This document shows, piece after piece, positions 24,027 through 31,900 of a stretch of DNA of 36,526 nt (positions within the stretch are counted from its first letter, which is position 1; the number at the start of each line of letters is the position of its first letter). The notes beneath the pieces are model-generated. The model ran no database searches, had not been told where the DNA came from, and saw nothing but the letters and a program-made list of their open reading frames with translations. Origin of the DNA: Rhodospirillaceae bacterium (GTDB lineage Bacteria > Pseudomonadota > Alphaproteobacteria > JAEULC01). The stretch lies in contig JAHFPH010000021.1 of the NCBI GenBank assembly GCA_023266845.1, forward strand, positions 1 to 36,526, in the 5' to 3' direction. The position numbers and the translations under genes are program-made.

Positions 24027-24743
24027 ATGTACGCGCACGCTGCCTCGACCGCCGTTGCGAAGATCGATTTGGGCGGGCTTGCCATTTGCCATGGGTTGGA
24101 GCAACGCGCGCGAAGCCACGTTGCCGCGATCGCTACCATTCAGCAGGCGCACGAAGGCGCAACCGTGTTCTGCGAGGGCGACCGGGCCGACAACGTGTAT
24201 GAAGTCGCCTCGGGAATGCTGCGGCTGTACAAGGCGCTGCCTGATGGCCGCCGGCAGATCACCGGTTTCCTGTCGGCGGGCGGCCTTCTCGGCCTGTCGC
24301 ACAACGATCTCTACCTATACACAGCCGAGGCGATCACCGAGGTGAATCTGCGCCGCTATCCGCGCGCCCGGTTCGAGCGTCTGGTCGACGAAGTGCCGGG
24401 TTTGGCGCGCCGACTCCTGACCGCGACGTCCGACGAATTGCGCGCGGCACAGGACCAGATGCTGCTGCTCGGCCGCAAAACCGCAATGGAAAAGATCGCC
24501 AGCTTCCTTTTGATGATGGACGATTTACACCGCGACGGCGGCGATGCGGACATTGTCCGCTTGCCGATGCGCCGCAACGACGTCGCCGACTACCTCGGCC
24601 TGACGATTGAAACCGTCAGCCGCACTCTGGCGAAGTTGAAACGCGATCGGACCATTGCTCTGCCGACGCACGACAGTATCGATCTATGCGACCGCGATCG
24701 GCTCGAGGAGTTGGCGGCGGGCGACGGCGGCATGGATTCCTGA
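24027..24743 (+). CDS. Crp/Fnr-family transcription regulator, FixK-type
   Basis: A 238-residue regulator with a cyclic-nucleotide-binding-like N-terminal domain (about 35-135), a dimerisation helix (about 130-165) and a helix-turn-helix near 178-208. The recognition helix contains E195-T-V-S198-R199, the E-x-x-S-R motif by which FNR and FixK read TTGA half-sites, matching the boxes across the window. Only three cysteines are present (21, 49, 221), without the clustered N-terminal set that holds the FNR 4Fe-4S cluster, so direct oxygen sensing in the FNR manner is unlikely. Together with the nearby FixL-like kinase this points to FixK. An in-frame upstream K-box suggests control by the FxkR-like protein. 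Confidence 0.9.
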   Translation: MYAHAASTAVAKIDLGGLAICHGLEQRARSHVAAIATIQQAHEGATVFCEGDRADNVYEVASGMLRLYKALPDGRRQITGFLSAGGLLGLSHNDLYLYTAEAITEVNLRRYPRARFERLVDEVPGLARRLLTATSDELRAAQDQMLLLGRKTAMEKIASFLLMMDDLHRDGGDADIVRLPMRRNDVADYLGLTIETVSRTLAKLKRDRTIALPTHDSIDLCDRDRLEELAAGDGGMDS

Positions 24744-24772
24744 GGTCTCTGAGAAGGAACCGGAGGGGTCAG

Positions 24773-25216
24773 ATGGCGAAGCGCGAACGAAGCGCGGTTT
24801 CGGCCGGCATGCGGATGGCGAGCTCCGGCAACGGCGCAGGCAAGTCCACTGATCGCGGACGGCCACGCGCGCTGGTGGTCGAGGCCGACCCGGGCACGCA
24901 ACGGGTGTGCCGCGAGGCGCTTGAATCCTGCCGCTTCGTCGTCGATGCGGTTGACAGCGGTGTCACGGCGCTCAACGTGGCGCGCCTGAACCCGCCAGCG
25001 ATCATCCTGATGGACATGCAGTTGCGCGATGCCCTGGGTGCCGACGTCATCGGTTGGCTCAGATCCAACCCGGCGCTCAAGTCGACCCCAATCATCGCGA
25101 TCAGCGCCGTGGGCGAAAATACCGCCAACTTGAGCGCCAATGGCGCCGTGGCGCTGCTGCGCAAACCCATTTCCGCCGCCATGATCGAAGACGCGGTCCG
25201 CAAGGCCCTGGGGTGA
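24773..25216 (+). CDS. Single-domain response regulator receiver protein
   Basis: A 147-residue protein: a basic, low-complexity N-terminus of about 30 residues, then one receiver domain with acidic residues E37 and D39, phosphoacceptor D81 in IILMDMQL, S111 and K131 in LLRKP. There is no output domain, so it acts through protein contact or as a phosphate sink. GGAGGGG lies 6 bases before the ATG at 24773. It begins 29 bases after the fixK-like stop, so the two are probably one transcript. A role in tuning the FixL-like relay is inferred from position only. Confidence 0.88.
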   Translation: MAKRERSAVSAGMRMASSGNGAGKSTDRGRPRALVVEADPGTQRVCREALESCRFVVDAVDSGVTALNVARLNPPAIILMDMQLRDALGADVIGWLRSNPALKSTPIIAISAVGENTANLSANGAVALLRKPISAAMIEDAVRKALG

Positions 25217-25275
25217 AGAAATGGCCGCGTCGACGCATTGCCATTTCGTTTGCTCAACCCCTCCTCAAGCGGGAA

Positions 25276-25289
25276 TTGATCCAAATAAT
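25276..25289 (+). promoter_or_regulatory. Imperfect FNR/FixK box upstream of the 83-residue protein gene
   Basis: TTGATCCAAATAAT has a perfect left half and a degraded right half. Its centre is 61 bases before the ATG at 25344, the same distance as at ftsH and the Spy-like gene. The first ten bases equal those of the narK1 box. I see no convincing -10. Confidence 0.4.
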
Positions 25290-25343
25290 GGCCGATTGAG
25301 GCGGAAAGGCTGTTTTCTGTAACTTCGGACAATCGGGAGTTTC

Positions 25344-25595
25344 ATGGCCGTCAAATCCAACAAGCCCCTGCGCAGCGCGACCGGGCGCGAAGTACGGCAA
25401 ATTCTCGGCGAGCTCGACGCCGACATGGTCAGCGCGATCCTGGCCACGGGCATTACGGTGGACGAGCTCGTCCAGGTGCATGAGTGGGTGGATGCCGACC
25501 CGATCATCCGTTCGCAGCTTCGTCATGGCGTCCAAGGCAGCGTAAGGACGGTTTGCGAGATGTTGGACGAGGCAGAATCGGAAGAAGCGGGATAG
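25344..25595 (+). CDS. Small helical protein of unknown function
   Basis: An 83-residue soluble protein, predicted almost entirely helical, with an acidic C-terminal tail (LDEAESEEAG). Segments such as GREVRQILGELDADMVSAILATG and VDELVQVHEWVDAD suggest a compact three-helix bundle, possibly a protein-interaction module. I recognise no family. TCGGGAG upstream supports the start. It sits between the receiver gene and the eRF1-like gene, with an imperfect box before it. Confidence 0.65.
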   Translation: MAVKSNKPLRSATGREVRQILGELDADMVSAILATGITVDELVQVHEWVDADPIIRSQLRHGVQGSVRTVCEMLDEAESEEAG

Positions 25596-25663
25596 AACCG
25601 GGCCAGCCAGCGGTTCGCCGTCAGCCCTTGATTCAACACACATGTCGGATTACGGAGTTTTTC

Positions 25664-26080
25664 ATGCCGCACTATCATGCCGTCGTTTGGCTCGACCACG
25701 CCGAAGCCCGCGTGTTTCAATTCAACGCGGCGGAAACCGAGTCGAATACCGTCCATGCGCATGCCAGCCAGCACGGCGCGGCGCATGGCAGCCCCCGTGT
25801 GCACCATAAATCGGGCGTAATCGGAGCTGGAAAAGTCCAGGAGGAGCCCGATTTCTTCAATCGTGTCGCCGCGGCGTTGCAAGGCGCCGGAGAAGTGCTG
25901 ATTGCCGGACCAGGCCAGGCAAAGATGGAGTTCGTCAAGCACCTCGCCAAACATGAAAAGACGCTCAGCGGGAAAGTTATGGCGGTCGAGGCGATGGACC
26001 ACGCTACCGATGGCCAGATCGTCGCGCATGCGCGCGACTATTTCGCGCGCAGCGATCGGATGCGACCTCAGATTGGTTAG
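25664..26080 (+). CDS. eRF1-like / host-attachment-type (BaeRF) small protein
   Basis: A 138-residue protein resembling the short 'translational machinery protein' group related to eRF1 domains (BaeRF/host-attachment superfamily). It opens HYHAVVWLDHAEARVFQF, contains a His-rich loop (about 28-48), then AGEVLIAGPGQAKMEFVKHL and a DHATDGQIVAHARDYF end, all typical of that group as I remember it. Proposed roles concern ribosomes under stress; none is demonstrated. The ATG at 25664 follows GGAG at 25654-25657; an upstream in-frame extension overlaps the previous gene and was rejected. Only a half-site TTGAT is visible in its upstream gap. Confidence 0.75.
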   Translation: MPHYHAVVWLDHAEARVFQFNAAETESNTVHAHASQHGAAHGSPRVHHKSGVIGAGKVQEEPDFFNRVAAALQGAGEVLIAGPGQAKMEFVKHLAKHEKTLSGKVMAVEAMDHATDGQIVAHARDYFARSDRMRPQIG

Positions 26081-26125
26081 GCCGCATCTCGGCGCCAGAA
26101 TAAGTTTTCCGATCTTTCCGGCGGC

Positions 26126-26139
26126 TTGATCCAAATCAA
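26126..26139 (+). promoter_or_regulatory. FNR/FixK box and -10 element of the nar operon
   Basis: TTGATCCAAATCAA is a perfect match to TTGAT-N4-ATCAA, the best in the window. CATAAT at 26162-26167 is centred exactly 32 bases away, the spacing of an FNR-type class II promoter, predicting a start near 26174 and a 36-base leader to narK1. Confidence 0.88.
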
Positions 26140-26209
26140 CGTGCTAGGCCGCATGGCTGGCCATAATGCCTAAGTTCAGCGCAGTGCCAGTACCCGCGCG
26201 GAGTCAACG

Positions 26210-27574
26210 ATGCAAGCACAAGCATTCGTTTCTCGCGATCAGAATATAGCCCTGGGCATGAGCACGGCGGCCTTCACCGCGTGCTTCGCGGTATGGACGA
26301 TCTTTTCGATCATCGGCGTGCAGATCAAACGCGACCTGGGACTGAATGATACTGAATTCGGCCTTTTGGTCGGCACGCCTATCCTGACCGGATCGTTGAT
26401 CCGTCTTGCGCTGGGGATCTGGACCGACCAGTACGGCGGGCGTCTGGTCTATGCCGCAGTGATGGTTTCCGCCGCGGTTGCGACATGGCTTTTGTCCTGG
26501 GCCTACAGCTATCCGACTTTCCTGATCGCTGCGCTGGGCGTGGGGGTCGCGGGCGGGTCCTTCGCGGTCGGCATCGCCTATGTCTCGAAGTGGTATCCCA
26601 GGGAAAAGCAGGGCACGGCGCTGGGCATATTCGGCGCGGGCAATGTCGGCGCGGCGGTGACCAAGTTCGCGGCGCCCTTCGTCATGGTCGCCTTCGGCTG
26701 GAAGGCGGTGGCGCAGGTCTGGGCCGTCGGCCTGTTGATCATGGCGATCGTGTTCTATTTCGGCACCAAGGACGATCCGTCTCTGGCAGAACGCAAGAAA
26801 CATAAGCGCGCGCCCGAACCGTTCATGGCCCAGCTTGCACCGCTGGCGAAGCTGCAGGTTTGGCGCTTCTCGCTTTACTACTTCTTCGTGTTCGGCGGCT
26901 TTGTCGCGCTGGCGCTGTGGCTGCCGCGTTACTACGTCGGCGTCTACGGGCTGGAGATCACCGCGGCCGGCATGCTGGCCGCGGCCTATTCGATTCCCGG
27001 CTCGCTGTTCCGCGTTCTCGGCGGCACCCTGTCCGATAAATATGGCGCGCGGCGGGTGATGTACTGGACCTTTATCGGTTCGGTGATCTGCACCTTTCTG
27101 CTGTCGTATCCCGCCACCCAATACATCGTGAAAGGCATCCGCGGGCCGATCGAGTTCACCATTGCCATCGGTTTCGTGCCGTTCACGATGCTGACCTTCG
27201 CGCTTGGCTTCTTCATGTCCCTCGGCAAGGCGGCCGTGTACAAGCACATCCCGGTCTACTACCCGAACCACGTCGGCTCGGTTGGCGGCGTGGTCGGGCT
27301 GATCGGCGGGCTCGGCGGCTTCATTCTGCCGATCGCGTTCGGCGCGATGAACGATCTGGTCGGCGTGTGGACCAGCTGTTTCATGCTGTTGTTCGTGATC
27401 GTCTCCGCGTCGCTGCTTTGGATGCACTTCTCGATCCTCTACATAGAGAAGCGCCGCATTCCCGAACTCGCGGGTCCCAAGTATCTGCCCGAGATCGACA
27501 TCCTTGGTCCGGTGCTGCCGCCACATCCCGACGCCAGAGAGCCTGTGCCCGGAACCGCGCGGCGCGCGGCCTGA
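26210..27574 (+). CDS. narK1: Nitrate transporter NarK1-type (MFS, nitrate/H+ symporter)
   Basis: A 454-residue, 12-helix major facilitator protein. The two nitrate signature regions are present: AGGSFAVGIAYVSKWYP continuing to GIFGAGNVGAAVTKF in helix 5, and GKAAVYKHIPVYYPNHVGS with GGVVGLIGGLGGF near helix 11. Anion-contacting arginines are likely those in TGSLIRLALG (helix 2) and SLFRVLGG (helix 8). NarK1-type proteins import nitrate with protons to start respiration; NarK2-type proteins exchange nitrate for nitrite. It is first in the nar operon, behind the strongest box in the window, and the next gene begins 17 bases after its stop. Confidence 0.93.
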   Translation: MQAQAFVSRDQNIALGMSTAAFTACFAVWTIFSIIGVQIKRDLGLNDTEFGLLVGTPILTGSLIRLALGIWTDQYGGRLVYAAVMVSAAVATWLLSWAYSYPTFLIAALGVGVAGGSFAVGIAYVSKWYPREKQGTALGIFGAGNVGAAVTKFAAPFVMVAFGWKAVAQVWAVGLLIMAIVFYFGTKDDPSLAERKKHKRAPEPFMAQLAPLAKLQVWRFSLYYFFVFGGFVALALWLPRYYVGVYGLEITAAGMLAAAYSIPGSLFRVLGGTLSDKYGARRVMYWTFIGSVICTFLLSYPATQYIVKGIRGPIEFTIAIGFVPFTMLTFALGFFMSLGKAAVYKHIPVYYPNHVGSVGGVVGLIGGLGGFILPIAFGAMNDLVGVWTSCFMLLFVIVSASLLWMHFSILYIEKRRIPELAGPKYLPEIDILGPVLPPHPDAREPVPGTARRAA

Positions 27575-27591
27575 AACCGAGGAACACGCCC

Positions 27592-28956
27592 ATGACCACC
27601 CGCACCTCCAACGACGACAGCGCCGCCTCGGCCGGTGGCGTTTGGCTCAAGCGCTGGGAACCCGAGGACGCCGAATTCTGGGAGCAGTCCGGCAAGGCGC
27701 TGGCATGGCGAACACTATGGATCACGACCGCCAATCTCATCCTCGCGTTCGTCGTGTGGTTCGTGGTGAGCGCGCTCGTGGTGCGTCTGCCGGGCATCGG
27801 CTTCCAACTGACCGGCAGCCAATTGTTCTGGCTGACCGCGATGCCAGGCCTTGCCGGCGGCAGCTTGCGGATCATCCACACCTTCCTGGTGCCGCTCTAC
27901 GGCACCCGGAACGTCGTGGCGGTTTCCACCTTCAGCCTGCTGATCCCGGCGGTCGGCTGGGTTTACGCGGTGCAGGACCCGGCGACGCCATACTGGATCC
28001 TGCTGCTGCTGTCTTTTTGCGCCGGGTTGGGCGGTGGCAACTTTTCATCGTTCATGCCTTCCACCAGCCTGTTCTTTCCAAAGCGCTTGCAAGGCACGGC
28101 GCTGGCGATCCAGGCGGGCATCGGCAATTTCGGCGTCAGCGTGGTGCAGTTTCTGACGCCCTGGTTGATCGGCTTCGCCGTGTTCGGATCGCTGATCGGC
28201 GAGCCCGAGACCTTCACCAAGGGCGGCGTTAAATCGGAAATCTGGCTGCAGAACGCGGCCGCCGTCTATGTTCCGCTGATCATGGTCTGCGCCGTGCTGG
28301 CCTGGATGTTCCTGCGCAGCGTGCCGGTGCGCGCGAATTTCCGCGAGCAGGTCGATATTTTCAAGATGAAGCACGCGTTCTTCATGACGCTGCTCTACAT
28401 CATGACGTTCGGCTCGTTCTCGGGGCTGTCGGCGACGTTTCCGCTGTTGATCCGCCAGCTCTATGGCCAGCTGCCGGGCGCGCCCGATCCGCTGACCTTC
28501 GCCTTCCTGGGGCCGCTGGTCGGTTCTGTTGTGCGGGTCTTGGCTGGCCCGGTATCCGACCGTTTCGGCGGCGCGCGGGTGACGCAGATCGCCGGTATCG
28601 GCATGGTGGCATGCGCCATCGGCGTGACGTTTTTCACGCATCCCGCTTCGATGACTGAGTTTCCGTATTTCATCGGTTTCATGCTGGGCCTGTTCTTCTT
28701 TTCCGGCGTCGGGAATGCCTCGACCTTCAAACAGATGCCCATGCTGTTCCCGCCGCGCCAGGCGGGCGGCGTGATTGGCTGGACCGGTGCTATGGCCGCC
28801 TATGGCCCGTTCGCGGTCAGCATCATGCTGGGCTACTCGATCGATTTCTTCGGCACGCCGAATGCCTTCTTCTATTGGGCCGTGTTCTTCTTCACGGTTT
28901 GCGTCGCCATCAACTGGTGGTACTACGCCCGTAAAGGCGCTGAAGCGCCGTGTTGA
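27592..28956 (+). CDS. narK2: Nitrate/nitrite antiporter NarK2-type
   Basis: A 454-residue, 12-helix MFS protein with an N-terminal cytoplasmic extension (WLKRWEPEDAEFWEQSGKALAWRTL) typical of NarK2. Signatures are GLGGGNFSSFMPSTSLFFPKRLQGTALAIQAGIGNFG and the late GVGNASTFKQMPMLFP, and arginines in GGSLRIIHTF and VGSVVRVLAG are probable anion ligands. It exports toxic nitrite in exchange for nitrate. The ATG at 27592 follows ACCGAGGAAC; a long in-frame extension into narK1 was rejected. In Paracoccus the two transporters are fused in one chain; here they are separate and adjacent, as in Pseudomonas. Confidence 0.93.
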   Translation: MTTRTSNDDSAASAGGVWLKRWEPEDAEFWEQSGKALAWRTLWITTANLILAFVVWFVVSALVVRLPGIGFQLTGSQLFWLTAMPGLAGGSLRIIHTFLVPLYGTRNVVAVSTFSLLIPAVGWVYAVQDPATPYWILLLLSFCAGLGGGNFSSFMPSTSLFFPKRLQGTALAIQAGIGNFGVSVVQFLTPWLIGFAVFGSLIGEPETFTKGGVKSEIWLQNAAAVYVPLIMVCAVLAWMFLRSVPVRANFREQVDIFKMKHAFFMTLLYIMTFGSFSGLSATFPLLIRQLYGQLPGAPDPLTFAFLGPLVGSVVRVLAGPVSDRFGGARVTQIAGIGMVACAIGVTFFTHPASMTEFPYFIGFMLGLFFFSGVGNASTFKQMPMLFPPRQAGGVIGWTGAMAAYGPFAVSIMLGYSIDFFGTPNAFFYWAVFFFTVCVAINWWYYARKGAEAPC

Positions 28957-28987
28957 TCGCGCGGCAAGTTAGTAGCGGAGCAATGTA

Positions 28988-31900
28988 ATGAGCCATTTTC
29001 TCGACCGCCTGCTGTTCTTTCGCAAGAACATCGACTCGTTCTCGGGCGGCCACGGCACGGTCACCAACGAGGATCGCACCTGGGAAGACGGTTATCGCAA
29101 TCGCTGGGCACATGACCGCATCGTCCGATCGACGCACGGCGTCAACTGCACCGGCTCGTGCTCATGGAAGATCTACGTCAAAGGCGGCATCGTGACGTGG
29201 GAGACGCAACAGACCGACTATCCGCGCACACGGCCCGACCTGCCCAATCACGAGCCGCGCGGCTGTTCACGCGGCGCCAGCTATTCCTGGTATCTCTACA
29301 GTGCGAACCGCATAAAGTACCCGATGGTGCGGGGCCGGCTGCTGAAGTTGTGGCGCGCGGCCAAGGCCGTACACAAGAATCCGGTGCTGGCCTGGAAATC
29401 GATCGTCGAGGACCCGGACCAGGTCAAGCACTACAAGTCGATTCGCGGCCGCGGCGGCTTGGTGCGCGTCGCCTGGGACGAGGCGAACGAGATTGTCGCC
29501 GCCGCCAACATACACACGATCAAAACTCACGGCCCCGACCGCGTAATCGGCTTCTCGCCGATCCCCGCCATGTCGATGGTCTCTTACGCCGCGGGCTCGC
29601 GCTACCTGTCGCTGATCGGCGGAGTTTGCATGAGCTTCTACGACTGGTACTGCGACCTGCCCCCCAGCTCGCCACAGACATGGGGCGAGCAGACCGACGT
29701 GCCGGAATCGGCCGACTGGTACAACTCGGGCTTCATCATGATGTGGGGCTCGAACGTTCCGCAAACGCGCACGCCCGACGCTCATTTCATGACCGAGGTG
29801 CGCTACAAGGGCACCAAGGTCGTCACGGTTACGCCGGACTACAGCGAGGCGTCGAAATTCGCCGATCTGTGGCTGGCGCCAAAGCAAGGCACCGACGCGG
29901 CGCTGGCGATGGCCATCGGCCACGTGATCCTGAAGGAATACCACCTCGCCGGCAAAAGCCCGTATTTCGAGAATTACTGCCGCCAGTACACCGACATGCC
30001 GATGCTGGTAAAGCTCGTCGAGCGTGATGGGCGATATGTGCCCGACCGTTTCCTGCGCGCGGCTGATTTCGAAAACAACCTGGGCGAGGCCAACAACCCG
30101 GACTGGAAGACCGTCGCCATCGACGAAATCACCGGCAAACCGGTTGTGCCACGCGGCTCGGTCGGTTTCCGCTGGGGCGAACAGGGTAAGTGGAACCTGG
30201 AGGCCAAGGCGAGCGAAGGGTCCGGGATCAAGCCGCGCCTGACGCTGATCAACGCACGCGATCATGCGCTACCCGTGGCGTTCCCCTATTTCGGCGGGCG
30301 AGAGCATCCGCATTTCACGGCCTCGGCGCGCGGCGATGTGCTTGTACGCAACGTGCCGGCGATGCGCGTGAAGCTGAAGGACGGCGAGGTGCTTATCGCC
30401 ACGGTATTCGACCTGCTCGTCGCCAACTATGGCATCGACCGCGGCCTGGGCGGCGGCGACGTGGCATCGTCGTTCCACGACGACGTGCCCTACACGCCGG
30501 CATGGCAGGAAAAGATCACCGGCGTCTCGCGCGACAAGGTGATCGCCGTGGCGCTGGACTTCGCCGACAACGCCGACAAGACGCAAGGACGCTCGATGGT
30601 GATTCTCGGCGCGGCGGTGAACCACTGGTACCACGGCGACATGATCTATCGCGGTATCATCAACATGCTGGTGATGTGCGGCTGCATCGGCAAGTCCGGG
30701 GGCGGCTGGTCGCACTACGTAGGCCAGGAGAAATTGCGCCCGCAAACCGGTTGGACGCCGCTGGCATTCGCGCTGGACTGGAGCCGGCCGCCGCGGCAGA
30801 TGAACAGCACGTCGTTCTTCTACGCGCATACCTCGCAGTGGCGCCATGAAAAACTGGGCGTCGACGAAATCCTCTCGCCCCTGGTCGACAAGGGCAAAAT
30901 GCAGGGCAGCCTGATCGATTTCAACGTCCGATCCGAGCGCATGGGATGGCTGCCCTCAGCGCCGCAGCTCGCGGTCAATCCGCTCAACATCACGCGCGAG
31001 GCGATCGCCGCCGGCAAGGAGTCGGCGCCCTATGCGACCGCGGCGCTGAAGGCGGGATCGCTGCATATGTCCTGCGAAGACCCCGACAACCCCGTTAACT
31101 TTCCACGCAACATGTTTGTATGGCGCTCGAATCTGCTGGGTTCCAGCGGCAAGGGCCACGAGTATTTTCTGAAGTATTTGCTCGGCGCGCAGCACGGCGT
31201 GCAGGGCAAGGACCTGGGCGAGGAGGGCGGACAGAAGCCGACTGAGGTCAAGTGGCGCGACCAGGCGCCGGAAGGAAAGCTCGACCTGCTGGTCACGCTC
31301 GATTTCCGCATGTCCACGACCTGCATGTACTCGGACATCGTGCTGCCGACGGCGACCTGGTACGAGAAGCACGATCTGAACACCTCCGACATGCACCCGT
31401 TCATCCATCCGCTTTCCGCGGCGGTGGACCCGGCCTGGCAGGCGCGCAGCGACTGGGAAATATTCAAGGGCATCGCGCGCAAATTCTCCGAGCTTTGTAG
31501 CGGCCATCTCGGCGTCGAAAAGGACCTGGTGCTGACACCGATCATGCATGACTCGCCCGGCGAGCTGGCGCAGCCCTATGCGCCCAGGGACTGGAAGAAG
31601 GGCGAATGCGAGCCGATACCCGGCAAGACCATGCCGGCGATGACGGTGGTCGAACGCGACTACCCAAACACCTACAAGAAGTTCACCGCGCTGGGGCCGC
31701 TGATGACCAAGCTCGGCAATGGCGGCAAGGGCATCGGCTGGAACACGGATACCGAGGTCACGGCGCTGGGCGAGCTGAATTACCTCGTGACCGACGACGG
31801 CGTCAGCAAGGGCTTGCCGAGGATCGAAACCGATATCGACGCGGCGGAGGTCATATTGATGCTGGCGCCCGAGACGAACGGGCACGTGGCGGTGAAGGCC

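Noticed and set aside
25629-25642. TTGATTCAACACAC before the eRF1-like gene.
   Set aside because: A single half-site only, and the ATG is too close (about 28 bases from its centre) for -41.5 activation.
26204-27526. A 440-codon minus-strand open frame opposite narK1, and similar long frames opposite narG and phaC.
   Set aside because: Composition is typical of antisense frames (Arg, His, Gln, Asp rich), and they have no recognisable domain or promoter. The sense genes are unambiguous.
27367-27591. A 75-codon N-terminal extension of NarK2 inside narK1.
   Set aside because: It overlaps the narK1 coding end, is Arg-rich and unlike NarK2. ATG 27592 has a proper ribosome site and the family N-terminus.
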